From Streptacidiphilus sp. 4-A2 (GTDB lineage: Bacteria > Actinomycetota > Actinomycetes > Streptomycetales > Streptomycetaceae): DNA of 64,000 nucleotides. The notes beneath the pieces were generated by a model that saw only the letters and a list, made by a program, of their open reading frames with translations, was not told where the DNA came from and made no database searches. The position numbers and the translations under genes were made by a program. Where the stretch lies: contig JAAFYY010000001.1 of the NCBI GenBank assembly GCA_014284505.1, positions 5,257,845-5,321,844 on the forward strand. The letters run 5' to 3'. This document shows positions 19,185 to 29,661 of the stretch, piece after piece. Each line of letters starts with the position of its first letter. Position 1 is the first letter of the stretch.

Positions 19185-21781
19185 ATGACGGGCACACCGT
19201 GCACCCGGCCCGACTGCACCGGCCAGGGGGTGATCGACGCCGACGGCTACTGCACCGAGTGCGGCCTGGCGCCGGCGTCCAACGCGGCTCCGGCCGCCAA
19301 GCCGGCGACGACGGCCGCGACCGGCGGCGGGGCCGGTGGCGGGACCGCCGCCGGCCCCGGTTCGCCCTGCCGACGGCCGGAGTGCACCGGCTCCGGGGTG
19401 ATCGACCCGGACGGCTACTGCACCGAGTGCGGCCTCGCCCCGGCCGTGGCCGCGGTTCCGGCCGCGCGCACCGGCGGCGCGGACCCGGTCAGCTCGCGCA
19501 GCACCTCCCGTCCCTCCTCGCGCAGCATGTCCGGCCGCTCGCGCGGCTCGCGCGGCAGCTCGCGCGGGAGCACCTCGGTCTCGGTGCGCAGCACCCGCAG
19601 CAGCACCAGCCAGTCGACCCGGGGCCGGCTCGGCGCGGGTCTGGTGACCGTGCCCGGGGTGCCCCGCCCCGATCCGCTGAGCATGGTGCTGGCGAACCCG
19701 GAGGTCCCGGAGCGCAAGCGGTACTGCAGCAAGTGCGAGTCCCCGGTGGGGCGTTCGCGGGGCGGCAGCCCGGGGCGCCCGGAGGGCTTCTGCAGCAAGT
19801 GCGGCACCGAGTACTCGTTCACCCCGAAGCTGTTCGCCGGGGACGTCGTCGGCGGCCAGTACGAGGTGGTCGGCTGCCTGGCGCACGGCGGCCTGGGCTG
19901 GATCTACCTGGGCATAGACCGCAGGGTCAACGACAAGTGGGTGGTGCTCAAGGGCCTGCTGGACACCGGTGACGCGGAGGCGCTGGAGGTCGCCATCGCC
20001 GAGCGCCGCTACCTGTCCGAGGTGGACCACCCCAACATCGTCCGCATCATCAACTTCGTCGAGCAGCCGGACCCGCGCAAGGGCACCAGCGACGGCTACA
20101 TCGTGATGGAGTACGTCGGCGGCAAGTCCCTCAAGGACATCGCCGAGGCGCGGCGCACCCCGGAGGGGCGGCGCGACCCGCTGCCGGTCGAGCAGGCCAT
20201 CGCCTACGCGCTGGAGGCGCTGCCCGCGCTGGGCTACCTGCACAGCCGGGGGCTGATCTACTGCGACTTCAAGCTGGACAACGTGATCCAGTCCGAGGAC
20301 CAGCTGAAGATCATCGACATGGGCGCGGTCCGCAAGCAGGACGACGACGGCCCGATCTACGGCACCATCGGCTACCAGGCCCCGGAGATCGCCAGCGACG
20401 GCGTCTCCCCGGCGTCCGACCTCTACACCGTGGCCCGCTCGCTGGCCGTGCTGACCTTCGACTTCCAGGGCTATGCCACCGTCTACCGGGACAGCCTGCC
20501 CGGGCCGGAGGATGTCGAGGTCTTCGACCGGTACGAGTCGTTCTACCGGCTGCTGGTCCGCGCCACCGACCCGGACCCGGACAAGCGCTTCTCCTCCGCG
20601 CAGGAGATGGCGGACCAGCTGACCGGCGTGCTGCGGGAGGTGCTGGCGCTCCAGGACCAGGCGCCGCGCCCGGCCCTCTCCACCCTGTTCGGCCCGGAAC
20701 TGCGGGTGGTGGACACCGAGTTGGTGGGCCCGGCGGCCTTCGACGCCCCCGCCTCCGGCGGCCGCCTGCGGCAGCGCCGGGCCCAGGCCGAGCTCACTGG
20801 TGCCGCCGCCGCCGCGACCGGCGCGCCGTCCGTGCTGCCGCTGGAGACCCGGCAGGCGGCGCTGGCCCTGCCGGTGCCGCGGATCGACCCCGCGGACCCG
20901 AACGCCGGGTTCCTGGCCGCGCTGATGGCGACCGCGCCCGGCGATGTGCTGGCGGCGCTGGCCTCGGCGCCGGTGAACTCGGTGGAGCTGCGGCTGCGCG
21001 GGCTGCGGGCGATGATCGAGCTCGGCGACCTGGCCGCGGTGGACGCCGAACTGGCCGGCCTGTTCGTGGACCACCCGGACGACTGGCGGGTGGTCTGGTA
21101 CCGGGGGCTGGCCGCGCTGGTGGCCTCCGGCACGCCCGGCGGTCCGCTGCCGAGCGCGGCGGCGGGCGCGGCGGCCGACGCCTTCGACGCGGTCTACGAC
21201 GCCTTCCCCGGCGAGGCCGCGCCCAAGCTGGCGCTGGGCATCTGCGCCGAGGCGCTGGGCGAGCGCGAGGACGCCGCCGAGTTCTACCGGCTGTGTGGAC
21301 CACCGACCGCTCCTATGTCAGCGCGGCCTTCGGGCTGGCGCGGGTGCGGCTGGCCTCGGGCGACCGGGCCGGGGCGGTGAGCGCGCTGGAGTCGGTGCCG
21401 GAGACCTCCAACCACTATGTCTCCGCGCGGGTCGCCGCGGTCCGGGCCCGGCTGCGGGACCGCGCGCCGGGCGAGCCGCTCCGGGCCGACCTGGACGCCT
21501 GCTCGACCCAGCTGGCCGGGCTCGGCCTGGACACCCGGCGGCGCGAGGAGCTCTCCGCCGAGCTCCTCGGCAAGGCCCTGGGCTGGGTGGTCGCCGGGCG
21601 TCCGGACGGGGCGGCCGGGGCCGGCCCGGTCCTGCTGCTGGGACATCCGGCCCAGGAGCGGGAACTACGGTTCGCCCTGGAACAGTCGTACCGGGTACTG
21701 GCGCGACTCGCGGAACAGCCCGAGAAGCGGATCGAGTGGGTGGAGCGGGCGAACCGCACCCGGCCCAGGACGTGGGTGTAA
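19185..21781 (+). CDS. pknG: PknG-type serine/threonine protein kinase (one frameshift)
   Basis: Soluble multidomain kinase of about 865 residues. Two near-identical zinc ribbons (CTGQGVIDADGYCTECG and CTGSGVIDPDGYCTECG) and a Ser/Arg-rich linker come first. A rubredoxin-like pair (YCSKCESP, FCSKCGTEY) precedes the kinase domain. Glycine loop LAHGGLGWIYLG, Lys in WVVLKG, catalytic loop YCDFKLDNV and DMGAVRK (DFG becomes DMG) match the PknG subfamily, which lacks the HRD Arg. A TPR-like C-terminus follows. The frame breaks near 21293. ATG 19185 lies nine bases after GAGGGGG; ATG 19176 abuts it and is less likely. In Mycobacterium PknG controls glutamate metabolism through GarA. Confidence 0.88.
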
Positions 21782-21787
21782 GGACGC

Positions 21788-23017
21788 ATGGACCAGTTGA
21801 CACTTTCCTGTCCCCGGTGCGCGCTGCCGGTGGGCGAGGGCGACCGTTTCTGCGAGGGGTGCGGCCTGGAGCTGGCCCCCGCGGCGGTGGCCGACCCGCG
21901 CGCCGGTATCGCCGCGCCCTCCCCGGAGCAGTCCGCCGAGCCGGCCGCGGCGCCGGGCAGCACCGGTGACTTCGTGCTGGCCGCGCCCGCCCGGATGCTG
22001 GTCAGCGACCCCGCCCAGGAGACCGGGGAGGAGGAGCCGGACCACGACCCGACCGAGGTGGTCCCGGTGATCGACCCGGACGCGGGCCGGGTCTGCGTCG
22101 GCTGCGGCGCCCGCGCCATCGACGCCGACGGCTACTGCGAGTCCTGCGGGCTCTCCCAGCCGCGGCCGCGCGACCACCAGGAGCGCGCCCTCGGCGGGGT
22201 GTGCGGGGTCAGCGACCGGGGCCGGCGGCACCACCGCAACGAGGACGCCTTCGCCGTGGCCGCCACCTCACGTCCCGGCGGGGCCCCGGCCGTGGTCGCG
22301 GTGGTCTGCGACGGCGTCTCCTCGGCCACCCGGCCGGACGAGGCGTCACAGGCCGCCGCCGACACCGCCAGCGAGCATCTGCTGGGGTCGCTGGAGTCCG
22401 GGGTGGAGCCGAAGGCCGCGCTGCACGAGGCGATCATGGCCGCGGCGCGGCGGGTGGACCGGCTGGCCGAGGAGGGCCCGCTGGATCCCAGCCGCAACTC
22501 CCCGGCCTGCACCATCGTCGGCGCCGTGGCCTGCGAGGGCGAGGTGACCGTCGGCTGGGTCGGCGACAGCCGCGCCTACTGGTTCCCGGACGACCGCGCC
22601 GGCTCGCTGCGGCTCACCCTGGACGACTCCTGGGCGGCCCGGATGGTCGAGGCCGGGCTGATGCCGGAGGCCGAGGCGTACGCGGACCCGCGGGCGCACG
22701 CGATCACCGGCTGGCTGGGCGCGGACGCGGTCGAGGTGGAGCCGCACACCATGGTGTTCACCCCCGACGCCCCCGGGGTCGTCCTGGTCTGCACCGACGG
22801 CCTGTGGAACTACGAGGAGTCCGCCGCCGCGCTCGGCGCGGTGGTGCCCGCCGATGCCCGTGTCCGGCCGCTGGAGGCCGCACAGGAGCTGGTCAGGTTC
22901 GCCTGCGGGCGGGGCGGGCACGACAACATCACGGTCGCTGTCCTGCCCTGTCTGCCCACCGCACCCAGTGCCCTTCCGTCCCCGAACCAGCTTCCGTCCC
23001 AGAACCAGGAGAGCTGA
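21788..23017 (+). CDS. PP2C-family serine/threonine phosphatase with zinc ribbons
   Basis: Intact 409-residue metal-dependent phosphatase. Two N-terminal zinc ribbons (CPRCALPVG...FCEGCG and CVGCGARAIDADGYCESCG) flank an acidic linker; the second closely resembles those of the neighbouring kinase. PP2C motifs follow in order: SDRGRRHHRNEDAF (about residue 142), VCDGVSSATRP, GWVGDSRAYW, VCTDGLWNY and GGHDNITV. It begins six bases after the pknG stop, so one mRNA probably makes both kinase and opposing phosphatase. It likely dephosphorylates PknG targets. Confidence 0.92.
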   Translation: MDQLTLSCPRCALPVGEGDRFCEGCGLELAPAAVADPRAGIAAPSPEQSAEPAAAPGSTGDFVLAAPARMLVSDPAQETGEEEPDHDPTEVVPVIDPDAGRVCVGCGARAIDADGYCESCGLSQPRPRDHQERALGGVCGVSDRGRRHHRNEDAFAVAATSRPGGAPAVVAVVCDGVSSATRPDEASQAAADTASEHLLGSLESGVEPKAALHEAIMAAARRVDRLAEEGPLDPSRNSPACTIVGAVACEGEVTVGWVGDSRAYWFPDDRAGSLRLTLDDSWAARMVEAGLMPEAEAYADPRAHAITGWLGADAVEVEPHTMVFTPDAPGVVLVCTDGLWNYEESAAALGAVVPADARVRPLEAAQELVRFACGRGGHDNITVAVLPCLPTAPSALPSPNQLPSQNQES

Positions 23018-23020
23018 CAC

Positions 23021-24398
23021 ATGGCCAGGCTCGCCAAGTCCAATCTTCCCCAGTTCGCCGTCGACATCTTCCAGAACGCGTACCTGGCGGAGGGCGCGCG
23101 TGAGGTCAACGCGATCGTCACGGTCACCGCGACCGGCGGCGGCACCGTCAGCGCGCAGGTCGGCAACTACAGCGACGGTCCGGACGCGGCCGTCGTGATC
23201 ATGGTCGACTGCTCCGGTTCGATGGACTACCCCAGCACCAAGATCCGCGCCGCCCGCGAGGCCACCGCCGCCGCGATCGACGCGGTCCGCGACGGGGTGG
23301 CCTTCGCGGTGGTCGCCGGTACGCACGAGGCCAAGGAGGTCTACCCGGGCAGCGGGCAGCTGGCGGTGTCCCACGCCGGCAGCCGGGAGGAGGCCAAGCA
23401 GTCGCTGCGGCGGCTCACCCCGGCGGCGGTACCGCCATCGGCACCTGGCTGAGCAAGGCCGACCAGCTCTTCCGCTCGCGCCCGGACATATCGATCCGGC
23501 ACGGGATCCTGCTCACCGACGGCCGCAACGAGCACGAGAAGCCGAGTGACCTCTCCCGGGTGCTGGACCGGGTGCAGGGCCACTTCACCGCCGACTGCCG
23601 GGGCGTGGGCACCGACTGGGAGGTGGAGGAGTTGCGCCGGATCTCCTCGACGCTGCTGGGCACGGTCGACATCGTGGCCGACCCCTCCGGGCTGGCCGCC
23701 GACTTCCGCTCGATGATGCAGAACGCCATGGGCAAGGAGGTCGCCGACGTCGCCCTGCGGGTGTGGACCCCGGCGAACGCCACCGTCCGCTTCGTCAAGC
23801 AGGTCGCGCCGACGGTGGAGGACCTGACCGGGCGGCGCAAGGAGAGCGGTCCCGTGGAAGGTGCGGCGCGAAGCGCCTCGGACAAGGGCGGCGGCGGGCG
23901 ACGGGTGGGCGACTATCCGACCGGCTCGTGGGGCGACGAGAGCCGTGACTACCACGTGTGCGTGGAGGTCCCGGCGGCCGCGGTGGGCAACGAGATGCTG
24001 GCCGGGCGGATCAGCCTGGTCGTCCCGCAGCCGGACGGCAGCACCGAGGTGCTCTCCCAGGGCCTGGTCAAGGCCGTCTGGACGGACGACATCTCCGCCT
24101 CCACCAAGATGAACCCGCAGGTCGCGCACTACACCGGGCAGGCGGACCTGGCGGTGGCGATCCAGGAGGGCATGGACGCCCACCGGCGTGGGATGTCGAC
24201 AATGCGACCGCCAAGCTGGGCCGGGCCGTGCAGCTGGCGCACGAATCGGGCAATGAGGACACCTTCAAGCTGCTTGCCAAGGTGGTGGACGTGGTCGACG
24301 CGAAGGAAGGTACCGTTCGATTCCGCAAGAACGTGAGCGAAGAGGACTCCAAGACCCTGGAGACCAGGTCGACCAAGACCGTTCGCGTGAAGAAGTAG
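23021..24398 (+). CDS. VWA-domain protein of the kinase cluster (two frameshifts)
   Basis: Cytoplasmic von Willebrand factor A protein of about 460 residues. The MIDAS motif is intact (VIMVDCSGSMDYPS, about residue 64), and GILLTDGRNEH supplies a later metal residue. Frames break near 23425 (one G restores AGGTAIGTWL) and 24189-24191 (one G restores HRRGDVDNATAKL). ATG 23021 is three bases after the PP2C stop, with AGGAG upstream. Kinase-PP2C-VWA combinations occur in TerY-P-type phosphosignalling triads; the VWA protein may act as an adaptor. That role is inferred from context. Confidence 0.82.
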
Positions 24399-24423
24399 CC
24401 ACCGACCGAAGCAGCACACAGCG

Positions 24424-24461
24424 GCGGCCGGACCCGGGCCCAGGAGGCCCGGGCCGGCCGC
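24424..24461 (+). terminator. Long GC hairpin between VWA and FHA genes
   Basis: A 16-bp stem with one bulged A (24424-24440 and 24446-24461) and a 5-base loop CAGGA, without a T-run. It may attenuate, rather than end, transcription into the FHA gene 26 bases downstream. Confidence 0.45.
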
Positions 24462-24486
24462 ACCCACGAGCCAGAGGGGGGTTCCC

Positions 24487-25619
24487 ATGCCGATCTGTCC
24501 GCAGGGCCACGATTCGCCGACCGCCGACTACTGCGACTACTGCGGCTGGCCCATGTCCGCCCCTGGCCAGCAGGCCCAGCCACCGCAGGGCCAGCAGCAG
24601 CCGTCGTACCAGCAGCATCCGCCCAGCACCACCGGGCTGATGATGTGCCCGATCTGTAGCACTCCGCAGACCGAGCGCTACTGCGAGGAGTGCGGCTACG
24701 ACTACGAGCTGGCCTCGCCCTCGCGCCGGACCCCGCAGCCGCAGCCGCCCGCCTACCCCGGCTACAACCAGCCGCCGCAGGGCGGACAGCCCCAGGCCCC
24801 GCAGCAGGGCGGACAACAGCACGGCGGACAGCCCCAGGCCCAGCACCTCCAGCAGCAGCCGCCGCATCTCCAGCAGCAGCCGCCGCAGCAGCACCTCCAG
24901 CAGCCGCCTCTCCAGCCGCAGGGCGGGCAGCAGCAGGGCGGGCAGCCGCAGAGCGGGCAGCCGCAGGCGCCGCAGCAGCCCGGCCCGCAGTCGCGGCCCT
25001 CGCCCGGGCCCGACTACGGCATGTCCCAGCCCTACCAGTCGCCGCCGCAGGGGTACCCGCAGCAGCAGCAGAGCTCGCCGCCGTACGGGGTGCCCGCGGG
25101 CACCTACGGCGGGTCAGCTACTCCACCGGCGACACCAACGGCGGTTTCGGCACCGACTTCGTGCTCCAGCCGCCGGTCGGCGAGCAGCCGCAGCAGCAGC
25201 CGACCGGGCGGGGCACCTGGATGGCGGTGGTCAACGCCGACCGCGAGTACTTCGACGACATGATGGCGCGCAGCGGCCCCGACGCCGCCGGGCTGTACTT
25301 CCCGCCGTACTCCCCGGAGCGGCGGGTGCCGCTGACCGGGCGCGGGCAGCTGCGCATCGGCCGCCGCAGCCACCAGCGCGGGACCGTGCCGGAGATCGAC
25401 CTGTCGATAGCGCCGGAGGACCCGGGCGCCTCGCACCAGCACGCGCTGCTCCAGGAGCAGCCGGACGGCGGCTGGGTGGTGATCGACCAGGACTCCACCA
25501 ACGGCACCACGCTCAACGGCGGGCCCGACCCGATCACGGCGCACCAGCCGATCCCGCTCAAGGACGGCGACCGGATCCACGTCGGCGCCTGGACCACCAT
25601 CACCGTGCACCGCTCCTGA
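24487..25619 (+). CDS. FHA-domain protein with zinc ribbons and Gln/Pro-rich linker (one frameshift)
   Basis: Phosphothreonine-reader protein of about 378 residues. It starts with two ribbon-like units ([34 protein letters not shown]), then about 140 residues rich in Gln, Pro and Gly. After a break near 25115 the FHA domain reads [24 protein letters not shown] and [10 protein letters not shown], the canonical Arg, Ser-x-x-His-like and Asn positions. The architecture resembles GarA/FhaA-type partners of mycobacterial kinases. ATG 24487 has GAGGGGG upstream. As last gene of the cluster it is the obvious candidate substrate or effector of PknG. Confidence 0.83.
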
Positions 25620-25649
25620 GAGCTCCCCGCGCCGGGGCGGCTCCCCGGG

Positions 25650-25667
25650 GCCGGGCGGCCGCCCGGC
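25650..25667. terminator. Palindromic hairpin after FHA gene
   Basis: GCCGGGCGGCCGCCCGGC is a perfect 18-base palindrome 30 bases after the FHA stop. A wider stem with flanking CCCC/GGGG is possible; there is no T-run. Confidence 0.4.
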
Positions 25668-25707
25668 GGGGTGGCTGCCGCGGGTGGCGGTCTGCGACCA
25701 TGGTCAT

Positions 25708-26113
25708 GTGGACCAGACCGAGCAGGGAACCCCGCAGCCGCCGACCTTCTTCGACCAGGTCGGCGGCGAGCCGACGTTCCGGCGGCTGGTGCACGACTTC
25801 TACCGGGGCGTCGCCGCGGACCCGGTGCTCCGGCCGATGTACCCGGAGCAGGATCTCGGCCCGGCCGAGGAGCGGCTGGCGCTGTTCCTGATGCAGTACT
25901 GGGGTGGTCCGCGCACCTACAGCGACCCAGCGCGGGCACCCTCGGCTGCGGATGCGGCACGCACCGTTCGTGGTCGACCAGGCCGCGCACGACGCCTGGC
26001 TGCGGAACATGCGCACGGCGGTCGACGGACTGGGCCTGGAGCCGGAACTGGAACGGCAGTTGTGGGATTACCTGGTCTATGCCGCCATGTCCATGGTGAA
26101 CACACCGGGCTGA
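25708..26113 (+). CDS. glbO: Truncated haemoglobin, group II (GlbO-like), one frameshift
   Basis: Small haem globin of about 134 residues implicated in oxygen or NO handling. Matching features are [31 protein letters not shown] and MRHAPFVVD, whose His is the proximal haem ligand. Here the sequence has an extra rather than a missing base: removing one C from CCC 25926-25928 gives [18 protein letters not shown] 25708 gives the usual trHbO N-terminus; an in-frame GTG at 25684 would add eight residues. The gene stands alone and is followed by a hairpin. Confidence 0.83.
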
Positions 26114-26127
26114 ATCCGACCATAATT

Positions 26128-26147
26128 CGAGGGGAACTGCCCCCTCG
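26128..26147 (+). terminator. Hairpin after globin gene
   Basis: CGAGGGG (26128-26134) and CCCCTCG (26141-26147) form a 7-bp stem around a 6-base loop, 14 bases after the stop codon. Confidence 0.4.
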
Positions 26148-26228
26148 GACCACATAGCCACAAAAGCCTTCCGCCACCACTGGCCGTTGTGTCAGGATCG
26201 CCCGCGAATCAGGGGGGTCGGGTACTCG

Positions 26229-29200
26229 GTGGCTGGATTCATCATGTTGCGCCTGCGGGCGCACCGGCTGCTGATCGCGGCCGCACTGCTCACCGTGCTG
26301 CTCACGACCAGCGTGCTGGCCGCGCTGGCCGGTTTCAGCTCCTCGGTCGGCGACGCCGGGGTGCGGCGGACGCTGGAGAGCACCGACTCCGCGGGCACCC
26401 CGCTGCTGCTCCAGGACAATCTGGACTACCAGCAGCGGGCCCAGGCCGACGCGAGCGTGCGTGCCATCGCCGCCCAGGCGTTCCCCGGGCTGCCGGTCGG
26501 GCTCCGCACGGTCTCCATGTCCGACCCCTACGCGCTGCCCGCGCTGCCCCGGGCCGCCGCCGGCGGCAACCCGGACGTGACCAGCCTGGCCTCGCTGGAC
26601 CGCGGCCGGCTGCGGCTGGTCACCGGAAGCTGGCCCACCGCGGCCACGCCGGGCGCGGCAGTACCGGTCGCGGTCCCGCTGGCGGCCGCGGAACGGCTGG
26701 GCACGCACGGCGCCCCGGTGCGCCCCGGCGCCCTGGTCACCCTGGTCGACCGGCTGAGCCAGCACCCGCTGCTGATCCGGATCACCGGCCTGTACGCGGT
26801 GCGCAGCACCACCGACAGCTACTGGCAGCTCGACCCGCTCGGCGGCAAGGGCGTCTCGCTGACCAGCAGCGGCAACAGCTACGGCCCGCTGCTCGTCGAC
26901 GACGGGAGCTTCGCCGACGGCGTGGTCGCCCAGAACGCCGGGAGCTGGCAGGCCGTCGCCGACTTCAGCCGTCTGCGCAGCGGTTCGCTGGGCACACTGG
27001 CCGCCGCCAACGGCGCCGTGGTGGCCGCGCTGACCGCGCAGAGCAACCCGGCGTACAACGGGATCAGCGCCACCACCGAACTGCCGCCGCTGCTCACCCA
27101 GCTCCAGGCCGGGGTGCAGGTGGCCCGCTCCACGCTGCTGGTGGCGGTGCTGCAACTGGTGCTGCTGGCGGTGATGACGCTGCTGGTCGCGGCCCGGCTG
27201 CTGGCCGAGGAGCGGGAGGCGGAGAACACGCTGCTGCGGGCCCGGGGCGCGAGCCCGCGGCGGCTGACCCTGCTCGCCGCCGGTGAGGCGCTGGTGCTGG
27301 TCGTGCCCGCGGCCGTGCTGTCGCCGCTGCTGGCCGGTCCGCTGATCCGGCTGCTCGCCTCGTACGGCCCGCTGCGGGCCTCCGGGGTCAGCCTGAACGG
27401 CCCCCTGGCCGACGGCGTGTACTGGGCCGCCGCCGCGAGCGCGGTGGGCGGCGCGCTGGTGATCCTCGCCCCCACGCTGACCCGGGCCCGCTCCTGGTCG
27501 GAGCAGAGGCAGCGGCGGCTGCGGGCACCGCGCTGCCGCGGGTGCTGCGCGGCGGGGCGGATGTGGCCCTGGTCGCGCTGGCCGCGGTCGCCTACTGGCA
27601 GCTGCGGGTGTACTCGGCCCAGGGCAGCGCCGGGACGAACGGCTCCGGCGGCGGCTCCACGGGCGTGAACCCGGTGCTGGTGGCCGCCCCGGCGCTGGCG
27701 CTGTGCGCCGGTACGCTGCTGGCGCTGCGGCTGCTGCCGCCGGTCGCCCGGCTGGCCGAGCGGCTCGCCGCGCGCGGCCGCGGGCTGCCGCGGCGCTGGT
27801 CGGCTGGCAGTTCTCGCGCCGTGCCCAGCAGGGCACCGGCCCGGTGCTGCTGCTGGCGCTGGCCGCCGCCGTGGGCACCATGGCGCTGGGCCAGAGCAGC
27901 AGCTGGGAGCAGTCGCAGACGGACCAGGCCGCCTTCAACACCGGTGGCGCGGTGCGGATCGCCGCGAACAGCCCCGCTGCTCGGCCAGGGCGGCGCGTTC
28001 GGCTCGCTGCCCGGGGTGACCGCCGCGGTGCCGGTCGGCCGGGAGAGCCTGAGCCTGAGCGCCAGCCGCACCGGCGAACTGATCGCCCTGGACACCCGGA
28101 CCGAGGCCGGGCAGCAGGACTGGCGCAAGGACCTGTCGGCGCAGCTGGCCGGGCGGCTGCTGGCCTCGCTGGCCGACCCGCCGCAGCCCGCCGCCCAGCT
28201 CGGCATCCAGCTGCCCGGCAGCCCGGCGACGCTGGTGGTGGACACCAGTGCGACACTGACCCGACCCGGCGGCGGCACGGTCGCCCCCGCTTCCATGTCC
28301 GGCACCTCGGACGAGCTGATGGTCACCGTGACCGACCGCTACGGGATCTCCTCCACGCTGCCGCCGGTGGAGGTCCCCATCGACGGCGCGGTGCACACGC
28401 TCTCGTTCGACCTGCGGGCGGCGGCCGGGTCCGGCACCCCCGCCTACCCGCTGACCGTGAGCGGGCTCCAGCTGTCCACCCGGTCTCCTGGGACGGGGAG
28501 GTGGACCAGCGGTTCACCGTCGCCTCGGTGCGGGGACCGGGACGGCCGCCGTCCCGGCCGGGTCGACTGGACCGCCTCCTTCGACAACGGCAGCGGGTCC
28601 TACCAGCCGCAGACCGGCAGCCCCGTCGGCAGTGTGTACGCCCCCGGTTCGGTGATCTCGGCGGTGGCGCAGCCGGGCAAGCCGCTGGTGCTGGACCTGA
28701 ACTCGGGCCAGGTGAACACCGCCGGAGCCGACTCCGTACTGGCCCAGGGCCCGCCGCCACCGGTGATGGTCACCGTCACCCCGGCCCAGGGCGCGGTGCT
28801 CGGCCCTCTGCCCGGCATCGCCGACCAGCGGTTCCTGACCTCCTCCGGCGCCAGGGTCGGCTCGATCGTGCCGGTGCCGACCGGCTCCGGCGCGGTGGAC
28901 GTCAGGATCGTGGCCTCGGTCACCGCGATCCCCGGCACCGGCTCCGCCGCCGAGCAGGGCATCGACGGCTCGACCCTGGTCCAGGGCAGCGGCTACGGCA
29001 GCTCGGACCCGTCCGAGTACGGCGGGGCGCTGCTGGTGGACCTGGGCTCCTACAACCGCCGCGCCGCCGTGGAGCAGAGCCCGGCGCTGGCCCCGTCCGA
29101 GTGGTGGCTGTCGGTGGGCTCCGCCCCCGGCACCGCCGCCCGGGTGCTGGCCGAACTGGGGGCGCGCTCCGACGTGGAGGCGGCCTTCGGCCGCGCGCAG

Positions 29201-29661
29201 ACCGCGGCGACACTGAAGGCCGACCCGCTGGGCACCGGCCCCGAGGCGGCGCTGCTGGCCGCGGTGGCCCTGGCGGTGGTGCTGGCCGCGGTCGGCTTCA
29301 GTGCCGACGCGGCCGGGGCGGTCCGCAGGCGGGCCGGTGAGACCGCGGTGCTGCGGGCCCTGGGCGCCCCCACCGGGACGGTCGCCCGCAGCACCGCCGT
29401 CCAGCTGGGCCTGCCCGCGCTGATCGGCACCGGGATCGGGCTGCTGCTGGGCGAGTTGGTGACCCGGCTGGTGGTGCCGGGTGCCGTGGTGCTGACGCGC
29501 AGGCCCGGCAGCCGGTGCCCCAGGTGCTGGTGCGGATACCCGGCGGGCAGCTGTGTCTGCTGCTCGCCGCCATCGTCGCGGTCCCGCTGCTGGTCGCCGC
29601 AGTCTCCGGGCTGCGCGGCGGGGACCCGGCACGGCAGCTGCGGCAACCGGAGGAGTCATGA
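26229..29661 (+). CDS. FtsX-like ABC transporter permease 1 (multiply frameshifted)
   Basis: Membrane component of a MacB/FtsX-type ABC system, about 1,145 residues when rejoined. An N-terminal membrane helix (LIAAALLTVLLTTSVLAALA) precedes a large extracytoplasmic domain. A cluster of helices around 27120-27500 ends a first FtsX-like unit, and a second extracytoplasmic domain and terminal helices (AALLAAVALAVVLAAVGF, about 29250-29600) follow. Conserved RARGASPRRL and LRALGAPTGTVAR motifs are the intracellular loops contacting the ATPase. Frames change near 27520, 27790, 27970, 28485, 28550 and 29505. GTG 26229 or ATG 26244 starts it. Its stop overlaps the next start (ATGA 29658-29661). Confidence 0.78.

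Noticed and set aside
24265-24894. Leu-rich minus-strand ORF opposite the FHA gene linker
   Set aside because: It mirrors the CAG-rich Gln/Pro linker; no start signal and no protein-like motif.
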